In this document: positions 11,893-19,674 of the stretch, in pieces
Layout of the letters: each line of letters starts with the position of its first letter
Numbering within the stretch: the first letter of the stretch is position 1
Assembly (NCBI GenBank): GCA_910584605.1
Contig: CAJUAW010000025.1
Span: 1-25,237 of the forward strand
Reading direction: 5' to 3'
From: an uncultured Oscillospiraceae bacterium
GTDB lineage: Bacteria > Bacillota_A > Clostridia > Oscillospirales > Oscillospiraceae
Length of the DNA stretch: 25,237 nucleotides
Translations under genes and position numbers: made by a program
Notes under the pieces: model-generated
What the model saw: the letters and a program-made list of their open reading frames with translations, nothing else
Told to the model about the DNA's origin: nothing
Databases searched by the model: none

Positions 11893-14283
11893 TTACAGCG
11901 ATGTGTTTTCATCTTGTGCACATTGTTCAGAAATCGCCCGGTCCACCTCCGCTGCGCGATTGGCGTAGAAGTCGCACAGCTCGGCGGCCAGCTCCAGGTC
12001 GGGACCCTCAGTAATGATGCGCAGGGCGGACCGCCGGGCGACGGGGGTCAGGTAGACCCAGCCGCTGCCGGTGCGCATCCGCAGGCCCTCGCCGGAGGGG
12101 GTGCGGGCGTGCTCCCGGGCAAGGACCTGCATCACCCGCCCCCGGTCGGAGCTCAGCGGCACCTCCCGCCGCCAGGAGGAGAACCGGGGCGTTTTGGCCG
12201 TCAGCGACTCCAGCTTCTGGCCGGAGACGGCCATCCGCGCGCAGATCCGCACCGCCGCCGCCGGCGCCTGCCGCAGCCAGGGCAGGGCGGCGTAGAGCTC
12301 CCGGGCCGGTTCTCCGTCCCGGTCCAGGCGGAGGACGGTGCCGCCGTAGCCCGCGGCCACCAGCTCCACCGCCGCGCTGGCCGCCGGGGGGACGGCCACC
12401 TTTCCGGAGCCGTTCTCCATCTCAATGAGGGTGAGCAGGGCCAGCATCTGCCCCGGCTCCACCACCGCGCCCCGCTCGTCCTGGGCTGCGAGGGAGAAGC
12501 CGCCCTGCCGGGCCTGGAAGGCGGGGATGCCAGGCCGCCACTCCCGCTCCAGCTTGCAGCCGAAGGCGGCCAGGGCCGCCCGGAGGGCCCGGTCCTCCGG
12601 GGCCGCATCCCCCACCGCCACCGTCACCCGCCGCAGGGCGGGACGGCGCAGGCCGGCCTCGCTGGCTACCCGGCGGGCCCACTGCTCCTGAGAGACCTCC
12701 AGCTGCCGCAGGCGGCCCACCTTATCCCCTCTGGTGCGGCGCACCTCCCCCTGGAGCAGGGCGTGCTCCAGCTTGCGCTCCCTGGCCCGGTCCAGCGGCA
12801 GTCCGTTTTTGTCAAACAGGTGGAGGTAGACGGTATTCTCGCTCTCCTCCACAAACAGGGAGACCGGCAGCTGATGGAAGGCGGCCAGTCCCGCCCCCTG
12901 CACAGGGCTGGTGAGGGGGTGGGTGAGTACCTCTCCCCCGGCGGCAGCGACCCCTACCGCCGCCGCCCGGGCCAGCATCCCGGCCCCGGGGGTGGGGGAG
13001 CTGCCCAGACCCACCTGACCTTCGGTCCCTAAAATGCTGCCCAGCATGAGCAGCGCCTCCGGTCCCATGTCCTCCCCCAGGATGCCCCGGATGACTCCGT
13101 TGTCCCCGAAGCGCAGCACCCCCTTCTGGCTCCCGCTGGTGATGGACCGGGCCAGGCGGCAGGCGGCGGGGGCGGTCTGGCCCGGCCAGAGCCGGACCCG
13201 CTCCAGCAGGGTGCTGCCCTCCTCCGCCAGGGCGTTTTCCCCAAGGACGGCCCCTTCGTTGAGGACCGCCCCCTTCCGGGCGGAGGCGTCCCTGCATAGG
13301 ATCGCCCCATACAGAGTGGTCCTGGGCCCGGCGGCGGCGTCTTCCAGCAGGATGGACCGCTGGACCATGGCCCGCTCCCCAACCCGGGCCCCCCGGTCCA
13401 GCACGGCGTGGGGGCCGATGAGGCAGCCCTCTCCCAGGGACACCCCCTCCCCGATCCAGCAGGGGGGCACCAGGTTCAATCCATCCGGCAGGGGCTGGGC
13501 GGACCACACGCCGCCCTCCCGCTTGGGCAGCCCCATGTCCAGCTTGATCCTGCCGGACAGGGCGTCGCAGACACAGTCCAGATAGGCGCTGCAGTCCCCC
13601 ATGTCGCACCAGTAGCCCTCCAGGGGGATGCCGTAGAGGGGCGCTCCCTCTTGGAGCAGGGCAGGGAAGAGATTCTTTCCAAAATCCCACGCCTCGTTGG
13701 CCGGGACCCGTTCCATGGCGGCGGGGGACAGAACATAGATGCCGGTGTTGATCTGATCGGTGAACACCTGGCCCCAGGCCGGCTTTTCCACAAAACGCTC
13801 TACCCTGCCGTCCCCGCCGGTCAGGACCAGTCCGTACTCCAGCGGGCGCTTGTGGCGGTAGAGGCCCAAGGTGGCCTGAGCCCCGCGCTCCTGATGAAAG
13901 CGGATCAGCCGGGACAGGTCCAGATCGCAGACGCAGTCCCCGCTGATCACCAGAAAGTCCTCCTGCCCCAGATGGTCCGCGCAGTTTTTCACACTGCCCG
14001 CCGTTCCCATGGGCTCCTCCTCGACGAAATAGGTCAGCCGCACCCCCAGCTGCTCCCCGCCGCCGAAGCGGTCCATCACCGCCTGAGGCTTGTAGCACAG
14101 GGTGACGCAGATATCGGTGATCCCGTGGTCCCTCAGCAGGCGGATGATGTGCTCCATCACCGGCCGGCCCAGCAGAGGGGTCATGGGCTTGGGCGCGCCC
14201 AGAGACAGAGGCCGCAGCCGGGTGCCCTCCCCGCCCGCCATAATGACAGCTTTCAAACCGTTCGCCATCCTTCCATTGTTCAT
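11893..14283 (-). CDS. Sugar nucleotidyltransferase / hexapeptide / phosphohexomutase-like fusion
   Basis: This 796-residue protein has three parts. The nucleotidyltransferase domain (about 10-235) shows MAGGEGTRLRPLSLGAPKPM and the GDC/D and VEKP motifs, as in mannose-1-phosphate guanylyltransferases and related GlmU/RmlA-type enzymes. A left-handed beta-helix region (about 260-380) follows, then a phosphomannomutase-like region (about 385-780). The mutase active-site serine loop (normally TASHNP) and the DGDxD metal loop are not recognisable (LGSSPTPGAG and HLFDKNGLPLD occupy the places), so the mutase part is probably regulatory or dead. The longest start is given. A TTG at 14259 would give the family-typical MKAVIMAGGEGTRLRP start with AAGGATGG upstream and may be the true start. 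The gene precedes rnj on the same strand. Confidence 0.85.
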   Translation of the reverse strand: MNNGRMANGLKAVIMAGGEGTRLRPLSLGAPKPMTPLLGRPVMEHIIRLLRDHGITDICVTLCYKPQAVMDRFGGGEQLGVRLTYFVEEEPMGTAGSVKNCADHLGQEDFLVISGDCVCDLDLSRLIRFHQERGAQATLGLYRHKRPLEYGLVLTGGDGRVERFVEKPAWGQVFTDQINTGIYVLSPAAMERVPANEAWDFGKNLFPALLQEGAPLYGIPLEGYWCDMGDCSAYLDCVCDALSGRIKLDMGLPKREGGVWSAQPLPDGLNLVPPCWIGEGVSLGEGCLIGPHAVLDRGARVGERAMVQRSILLEDAAAGPRTTLYGAILCRDASARKGAVLNEGAVLGENALAEEGSTLLERVRLWPGQTAPAACRLARSITSGSQKGVLRFGDNGVIRGILGEDMGPEALLMLGSILGTEGQVGLGSSPTPGAGMLARAAAVGVAAAGGEVLTHPLTSPVQGAGLAAFHQLPVSLFVEESENTVYLHLFDKNGLPLDRARERKLEHALLQGEVRRTRGDKVGRLRQLEVSQEQWARRVASEAGLRRPALRRVTVAVGDAAPEDRALRAALAAFGCKLEREWRPGIPAFQARQGGFSLAAQDERGAVVEPGQMLALLTLIEMENGSGKVAVPPAASAAVELVAAGYGGTVLRLDRDGEPARELYAALPWLRQAPAAAVRICARMAVSGQKLESLTAKTPRFSSWRREVPLSSDRGRVMQVLAREHARTPSGEGLRMRTGSGWVYLTPVARRSALRIITEGPDLELAAELCDFYANRAAEVDRAISEQCAQDENTSL

Positions 14284-14319
14284 GGTGGTTAGTATGGCTC
14301 GGGACGGCCCCTTTCAATC

Positions 14320-14348
14320 TTGTCTGAAGCAGTAAAATATGGTATAGT
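14320..14348 (+). promoter_or_regulatory. Promoter of the ArsC-like gene
   Basis: TTGTCT (14320-14325), 17-base spacer, TATAGT (14343-14348). It is divergent from the sugar transferase gene. Confidence 0.75.
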
Positions 14349-14378
14349 GAAAAAAATAAGGAGAGAGGAGTCCATGGC

Positions 14379-14711
14379 ATGAACATTCAGATCTTTGGCC
14401 GGAGCAAGTGCTTTGACACCAAAAAGGCGGAACGCTGGTTCAAGGAGCGCCGGATCAAATTCCAGTCGGTGGACGTGAGGAAATACGGCATGAGCCTGGG
14501 GGAGCTGACCAGCGTGAAGAACGCCGTGGGGCTGGAGGCCATGGCGGACCCGAAACACCCGGACGCGGTCCTGCTGTCCTACCTGGCCGGCGACGGGGCC
14601 AAGCTGGAGAAGTTCTTTGAGGACCCCTCCCTTCTGCGCACCCCGGTGGTCCGCAATGGCAGGCAGGCCACGGTGGGCTTTTGCCCCGAGGTGTGGGAGA
14701 CCTGGACGTAA
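14379..14711 (+). CDS. ArsC/Spx-like thioredoxin-fold protein
   Basis: This 110-residue protein is of the ArsC family. It has a thioredoxin-like N-terminus (MNIQIFGRSKCFDTKKAERW) with a single Cys at position 11 in a C-x-x-T arrangement, and a C-terminal LLRTPVVRNG motif (near residue 85) that carries the conserved Arg-Thr-Pro of ArsC. It lacks the second Cys of the CxxC redox switch of Spx, so it is closer to the glutaredoxin-dependent ArsC/YffB branch. Arsenate reductase activity is not proven, and no ars genes are nearby. GAGGAG lies 8 bases before the ATG. The WYL regulator starts 66 bases downstream on the same strand and may be co-transcribed. Confidence 0.85.
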   Translation: MNIQIFGRSKCFDTKKAERWFKERRIKFQSVDVRKYGMSLGELTSVKNAVGLEAMADPKHPDAVLLSYLAGDGAKLEKFFEDPSLLRTPVVRNGRQATVGFCPEVWETWT

Positions 14712-14777
14712 AAGTCCGGTTTATCGGACAGCCTTTCCGCTATGCTGGGATAAAACCAGAACAGGAGGAGAACGTCT

Positions 14778-15764
14778 ATGGCAAAAAGTCCCAATCAGAA
14801 GACCAAACTGCTCTGTCTGTACCGCATGCTCCTGCGCCAGACCGACGAGGAGCACCCGCTCACCGTGCTCCAGATCATTGAGGAGCTGGCCCGGCAGGAC
14901 ATCAAGGCCGAGCGCAAGAGCATCTACGACGACCTGGAGGCTCTGCGCCTGTTCGGGATGGACATCCAGTCCCGGAAGGGGAAGACCTCCGGCTGGTTTG
15001 TGGGAGACCGGGAGTTTGAGCTGCCTGAGGTCAAGCTGCTGATGGACGCGGTGCAGTCCTCCCGCTTTATCACCCAGAAAAAGAGCGACGCCCTCATCCG
15101 CAAGCTGGAGGGGCTGGCCAGCGTCCACCAGGCAGGACAGCTCCAGCGGCAGGTGTATGTCTCCGGCCGCATCAAGGTGATGAACGAGAGCATCTACTAC
15201 AACGTGGACAAGCTCCACGCCGCCATCGCCGGCCAAAAGGCCATCACCTTTAAATACTTTGACTACGACATCCAGCGGAAGAAGGTCTTCCGCCAGGACG
15301 GAAAGCGGTATATGGTCTCCCCCTACGGCCTGATCTGGAACAGCGAGAACTATTATCTGGTGGCCTTCGACCACACCCATCGGGAGCTGCGCCATTACCG
15401 GGTGGACAAGATGACCGAGATCGTTGTCACCAACCTGGACCGGGAGGGGCGGGAGCAGTACCCGAACTTCCAGCTGGCCGAGTACGGCCAGAAGCATTTT
15501 GGCATGTACAGCGGGCAGGAAATGAAGGTCACCCTCCGGGGGCGGCGGGACAAGGCCAGCCTGGTGTGGGACCGCTTTGGGCAGGAGGTCATCCTGGTCC
15601 CGGACGGGGAGGAGCACTTTACCGTCACCCTGCCGGTGGTCATCAGCCCCCAGTTTTTCGGCTGGCTGCTGGGGCTGAACGGCAGCATCACCCTGGCGGG
15701 TCCCAAGGAGGCTGTATCCGCCTACCGCCGCCGTCTGGCCGCCACCCTGGAGGAGCTGCCCTAG
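14778..15764 (+). CDS. WYL-domain transcriptional regulator
   Basis: The 328-residue regulator has an N-terminal winged HTH (about 1-80: QIIEELARQDIKAERKSIYDDLEAL), a WYL ligand-sensing domain (about 140-215, with YMVSPYGLIWNSENYYLVAFD) and a C-terminal WCX extension (about 240-325). Proteins of this type bind nucleic acids or nucleotides through the WYL domain and control DNA-damage or defence genes, among others. No defence genes are adjacent here, so its target is unknown. GGAGGAG precedes the ATG. It follows the ArsC-like gene, with a short GTCCG/CGGAC hairpin between. A terminator lies downstream. Confidence 0.93.
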   Translation: MAKSPNQKTKLLCLYRMLLRQTDEEHPLTVLQIIEELARQDIKAERKSIYDDLEALRLFGMDIQSRKGKTSGWFVGDREFELPEVKLLMDAVQSSRFITQKKSDALIRKLEGLASVHQAGQLQRQVYVSGRIKVMNESIYYNVDKLHAAIAGQKAITFKYFDYDIQRKKVFRQDGKRYMVSPYGLIWNSENYYLVAFDHTHRELRHYRVDKMTEIVVTNLDREGREQYPNFQLAEYGQKHFGMYSGQEMKVTLRGRRDKASLVWDRFGQEVILVPDGEEHFTVTLPVVISPQFFGWLLGLNGSITLAGPKEAVSAYRRRLAATLEELP

Positions 15765-15837
15765 CGGCGGGACTGCTGGTCCTGGCCCGGGAGCAGACGT
15801 TTTCAGCTGACATTGCATATGCATGTATAAGGAATGG

Positions 15838-15869
15838 AACCCCCGGAGAGCTGTGCCTCTCCGGGGGTT
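15838..15869 (+). terminator. Terminator between convergent WYL and rpiB genes
   Basis: AACCCCCGGAGAG and CTCTCCGGGGGTT form a perfect 13-bp stem with a 6-base loop. T-rich sequence follows only weakly on either strand, but its position between convergent stops supports bidirectional termination. Confidence 0.75.
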
Positions 15870-15875
15870 CGCGCT

Positions 15876-16313
15876 TCACTCTTTTTCAACGTCCATCAAC
15901 AGGCCCACCCGGCGTGCGTGGCGGCCGCCCTCGAATCCAGTGCTGAGGAAGACATCTACAATGCGTTCCGCCAGCATGGGGCCGGTGATCCCCGCGCCCA
16001 GGGCGAGCATATTGGCGTTGTTGTGGCGGCGGGTGAGTTCGGCGGACAGTATGTCGCCGCACAGGGCACAGCGGATGCCCTTCACCTTGTTGGCGCAGAT
16101 GGAGATGCCGATACCGGTGGTGCAGATGACGATCCCCGTCTCGCACCGGCCGGCGGCCACCGCCTGGGCGGCCGCCTTGCCAAAGATGGGGTAGTCGCAG
16201 CTTTCCGTGCTGTTGGTGCCGAAATCCTCACATGTGAGGCCCTTCGCGGCCAGATACGCCTTGAGATGTTCCTTGAGCTGATAGCCGCCATGGTCAGACG
16301 CAATGGCAATCAT
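15876..16313 (-). CDS. rpiB: Ribose-5-phosphate isomerase B
   Basis: This 145-residue RpiB/LacAB-type enzyme interconverts ribose 5-phosphate and ribulose 5-phosphate in the non-oxidative pentose phosphate pathway. The visible family features are MIAIASDHGGYQLKEHL at the N-terminus (phosphate and substrate contacts), CTTGIGISICANK (catalytic Cys near residue 65), ALCGD, RRHNNANMLALG (catalytic His region, near 95-105) and the C-terminal FEGGRHARRV arginines. The ATG at 16313 has GGGAGGAAGG upstream; the longer start at 16331 overlaps that ribosome site. RpiB and the related allose or galactose-phosphate isomerases are hard to separate by sequence, but the Cys and His pattern fits RpiB. Confidence 0.95.
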   Translation of the reverse strand: MIAIASDHGGYQLKEHLKAYLAAKGLTCEDFGTNSTESCDYPIFGKAAAQAVAAGRCETGIVICTTGIGISICANKVKGIRCALCGDILSAELTRRHNNANMLALGAGITGPMLAERIVDVFLSTGFEGGRHARRVGLLMDVEKE

Positions 16314-16361
16314 GATCCTTCCTCCCATCAAAAGGCCCCTGCGGGCCGTTGTTTCGCTTCT

Positions 16362-16390
16362 ATTGTAGCTTCTTTTCCATCGCTTTGCAA
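16362..16390 (-). promoter_or_regulatory. Promoter of rpiB
   Basis: On the minus strand, TTGCAA (16385-16390), 17-base spacer, TACAAT (16362-16367). A small GGCCC/GGGCC hairpin followed by TTTT lies between the promoter and the ribosome site and could cause some attenuation. Confidence 0.8.
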
Positions 16391-16407
16391 GGGGGGCGGA
16401 GGTTTTT

Positions 16408-19400
16408 TCAGTCCTTTGCGGCGGAGTCCTGCTCCTTCAGGGCGGCGGCCTTGACCACGGCGGCTTTTTTCCGCTTTCGCAGAAAAACCAGCAGGAGGAC
16501 GGCCAGCGCTGCCGCTCCAACGGCGGCGGCGGCCAGGCCCCAGGGAGTCTCAGCCAGGGGCTGGACGCAGAAGGTGCCCTGAGGCCCCGTCATAGACAGC
16601 AGGAGGTACTGGCCGTTTTGCTGGGCCTCCACCGGCTGCCACTGGCCGTTTTGGTACCGCCAGACCTTGGCTCCGCCCCCGCCGGGGCTGAGCAGGCGCA
16701 GAGGGACGGGGTCCTCCCCGGTCAAGCCGGTGCCGGTGAGGGTGATGTCCCAGAGCTCGGCCTCCTCGCCGGCCTCTTGGGGCGGCGGGGAGGTGCTGGC
16801 GGTTACGAGAAGCTCCACCTCGCCGGTAAAGACCCCCTCCGCCAGGGCCACGGACAGCCGGCCCTTCTGGGCGTCGCTGGCTACCAGGGTGACCCAGGGG
16901 GCGTACTCCGCCTCCACCGTGAGGTCGGAACGGAGCCCGGAGCGGTCAAACTCCGGCCACAGGCCGTAGCAGCCCTCCACCTCGGGTACCGGGGGCAGCT
17001 GGACCCGGGAGAGGTCCTCCCCGTAGAGGAAGGGAATCTGGGCCACCGTCTCCTCCCCGGCCAGGAGGGTCAGGGTAAAGCCGGTAAACTCCGGAGGGAT
17101 GCCGGGCAGCTGGCTCAGCTCGTCGAAGGGGATGGGTTCCGCCCGGCCCGCATAGCTGACGCCGTCCACACCTGCCGTGCCGGTGTCCACAAAGCGGTTG
17201 TCCTGCAGGACGCCATTGGCCGCCACGCCTCCGGCGACGGCTCCCAGGCACTCGCTCCCCTCCGTGATGGTGGGGATGGCATAGCACTCCTGCAGGCGGC
17301 TGGCCCAGCCGGCGATGCCGCCGACATAGTTCTTGCCTGAGAGGGTGTTTTTGGCAAAGCAGCTCCGGATGGAGGCGTCCGCAAAGCCGGCCACGCCGCC
17401 CACGTAGTTCCCTCCGGTGCTGGCCACCGAGCCGTAGTTCTGGCAGTCCAGCGCGGTACCCAGGTCCATCCGGCCCGCCAGACCGCCCACGCCGTCCTTT
17501 TTGGCGGTGACGCTGCCATAGTTCAGGCAGCTCTGCAGCACGGCCTTGGTCTCATAGGTGGCGCCGAAGGAGAAGCGGTCCGCCTGGTCGTCCTCCGGGT
17601 CCAGGTCGAACTCGATGGCCATGGCGCCCACGATGCCGCCCACGTTCCGGTCGCCCTCTACGGTGCCGGTGCTGCGGCAGTCGGCTATTTTGCCCTCCCG
17701 CGTGGCGGCGATGTCCTCCTCGGAGGTGTCCTGGATCCGATCGTCGAAGCCGTCCTCTGCGTCGCCCCGCAGCTCAATGAGGGCGTCCAGCAGTACGTCA
17801 AAGACCACGTTGAACTGGCGGCTGATGGCCCGCAGATCGGAGGCCAGCGTGTCGCCCCCGCTCTGGATCGTGCTCCGCAGCCCCTCCATCTCGTTGGACA
17901 ATCCGGACAGGGCGTCAAACAGGCCGCCGCTGGCCTGACGGAAGTCGTCCCCCAGGGGGGTGAACTCCGCCGGACCGTCCGCCGTCAGAAGGTCCACCGC
18001 GTCGCCGATGGTGTCCAGGGACCGCCGCATCAGCCGCCCGATGGCGGCGGAGGAGCTGGCGGCGTCCTCGAATTCTTCCAGCGCGTCCCCCAGGTGGCCG
18101 GACAGCGCTCCGGAGCGGTTCAAGGCTGTCTGGAGCTGGGAGAGGGCGCTGTCCAGGCCGTCCCCGGCCCCCTGCAGGGTGCGGAACGCCTGGCGCAGCG
18201 CTGCCCGCGCCTCGTCCAGCGCCGCCCAGGAGAACTCCCAATCCCCCGGACTCAGAAAGCGGTGAAAGGCATCCAGCGCAGCCTCCATTGAACCCGCCGC
18301 CGAGGTCAGGCCGGAAGCCGCCTCCCGCAGGCTGCTCACCGCAGACCGCAGGTCACGCATCACCTGGCCGCCGGTGTTCACCGCATCGCCCAAGTCGTCC
18401 ATGGCCCGCTCCAGCCGGACGGACAGACGCTCCAGCTGTCCGCCCGCGTCGGACAGATCGTCCAGGGCGGGGGAGATCTTGTCCAGAGCGCTGGTAATAT
18501 CTGCAGACAGCAGATTGATGGTCTCCACATTTTCGTCGGCAAAGTCCCCCACCCGGTTCAGCAGCCGCTGGGAGCTGTCCCTGGCGTCGTCGGTGAAGCC
18601 GCTCATGACCTCCAGCCGGTCGTAGACGCTGTCCCCGGTGCGCTGGGCGTTGTCCAGGGCGCGGTTGATGAAGCGGTCCAGGGTGTCCAGCTCGGTGCGC
18701 AGGCGGTTCAAAGTATCCTCGCCGGGGTCGACCAGCAGATACGGCTCCGCCTGGCCCACAATGCCGCCCACGTCCTTGCGGCCATAGACCGTTCCGGAGT
18801 TGACGCACCCCGCCAGATAGCCGCTCTGCCGGCCGGCAATCCCGCCGGTGTTGTAGCCCACATGGGGGTACCCCACCGTGCCGTAGTTGGTGCAGCTCTG
18901 TACCACACCGCTGGAATAGCCCACGATGCCGCCGGTATCAAAGCCGCTGCTGAGCAGGTGATAGGTCTCGTCATCGGCGGCGGCCCGCTCCTCCAGGGCG
19001 GCCCCGGCGCCCGCATCCAGCAGGTCGATGGAGGACTCGGTCTGGGTCAGATTCACTCCAGCTCTGTTCTCGCACTTCAGCAGCAGGCCCAGATTGCGGC
19101 CTGCGATCCCGCCGGCAGCGTTGTCTCCGCTGACCGAGCCGGAGGAGGTGCAGCGGATGATCTGTCCGGCCGCGCTGTTTCGTCCGGCGATCCCGCCCAC
19201 GCTGCTGTCCCCCTGGACGGTCCCCTGGAACGCGCAGTCCTGCAGGACCCCGGCGTTGTCGCCCACGATGCCGCCCACGGTGGAGCGGGTCCCCTCTGGA
19301 ACGACCGTCCCCTGGACGGTCAGGTCCTGGACGGTCCCGCTGGGCTGGATGTACCGGAACAGCCCCTGGACGGAGCCCGCGGAGGTGATCCGCAGGCCGG

Positions 19401-19674
19401 AAATGGTATGTCCCTGCCCCAGGAAGGTCCCGCCGAAGGTGGGGATGGGGGTGAACTCCTCTGCTGCCAGCTCCAGGTCGGCGGCCAGCACCACCGTTTT
19501 CCCCTGGGACCAGGTGTCCAGCGCACAGCTTTTGGCAAAGCGGAGCAGGTCCTCCACGGTGGAAATGGTCACGGTATCCCCCGGCTCGGCCCGAGTCATG
19601 GGCATCGCAAAGGATGCCAGCAGCCACCAGGCCAGCAGAAGGGCGAGCAGCCGGTCGGTAAAACGCTTATTCAT
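16408..19674 (-). CDS. Membrane-anchored GLUG-repeat surface protein with inserted helical domain
   Basis: The 1088-residue exported protein starts with a signal peptide (about 1-29). GLUG-type beta-helix repeats follow (about 95-310; VGGIVGDNAGVLQDC, GGIAGRNLGLLLKC, TGGIAGRQSGYLAGC). A long Ala/Leu/Asp/Arg helical segment, probably coiled coil, covers about 317-680, and GLUG repeats resume at about 690-850 (VGGIVGA, VGGLAGRM, VGGVAGFA, VGGIAGWA). A C-terminal beta-rich domain ends in a membrane segment (about 1042-1065) and a Lys/Arg-rich cytoplasmic tail. GLUG motifs occur in surface adhesins and proteases; no enzyme motif is seen. The ATG overlaps the MMPL stop by 8 bases, so translation is coupled. 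It may be a cell-surface partner of that exporter, comparable in layout to YhgE/Pip-type helical proteins found beside MMPL genes. Confidence 0.88.
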   Translation of the reverse strand: MNKRFTDRLLALLLAWWLLASFAMPMTRAEPGDTVTISTVEDLLRFAKSCALDTWSQGKTVVLAADLELAAEEFTPIPTFGGTFLGQGHTISGLRITSAGSVQGLFRYIQPSGTVQDLTVQGTVVPEGTRSTVGGIVGDNAGVLQDCAFQGTVQGDSSVGGIAGRNSAAGQIIRCTSSGSVSGDNAAGGIAGRNLGLLLKCENRAGVNLTQTESSIDLLDAGAGAALEERAAADDETYHLLSSGFDTGGIVGYSSGVVQSCTNYGTVGYPHVGYNTGGIAGRQSGYLAGCVNSGTVYGRKDVGGIVGQAEPYLLVDPGEDTLNRLRTELDTLDRFINRALDNAQRTGDSVYDRLEVMSGFTDDARDSSQRLLNRVGDFADENVETINLLSADITSALDKISPALDDLSDAGGQLERLSVRLERAMDDLGDAVNTGGQVMRDLRSAVSSLREAASGLTSAAGSMEAALDAFHRFLSPGDWEFSWAALDEARAALRQAFRTLQGAGDGLDSALSQLQTALNRSGALSGHLGDALEEFEDAASSSAAIGRLMRRSLDTIGDAVDLLTADGPAEFTPLGDDFRQASGGLFDALSGLSNEMEGLRSTIQSGGDTLASDLRAISRQFNVVFDVLLDALIELRGDAEDGFDDRIQDTSEEDIAATREGKIADCRSTGTVEGDRNVGGIVGAMAIEFDLDPEDDQADRFSFGATYETKAVLQSCLNYGSVTAKKDGVGGLAGRMDLGTALDCQNYGSVASTGGNYVGGVAGFADASIRSCFAKNTLSGKNYVGGIAGWASRLQECYAIPTITEGSECLGAVAGGVAANGVLQDNRFVDTGTAGVDGVSYAGRAEPIPFDELSQLPGIPPEFTGFTLTLLAGEETVAQIPFLYGEDLSRVQLPPVPEVEGCYGLWPEFDRSGLRSDLTVEAEYAPWVTLVASDAQKGRLSVALAEGVFTGEVELLVTASTSPPPQEAGEEAELWDITLTGTGLTGEDPVPLRLLSPGGGGAKVWRYQNGQWQPVEAQQNGQYLLLSMTGPQGTFCVQPLAETPWGLAAAAVGAAALAVLLLVFLRKRKKAAVVKAAALKEQDSAAKD

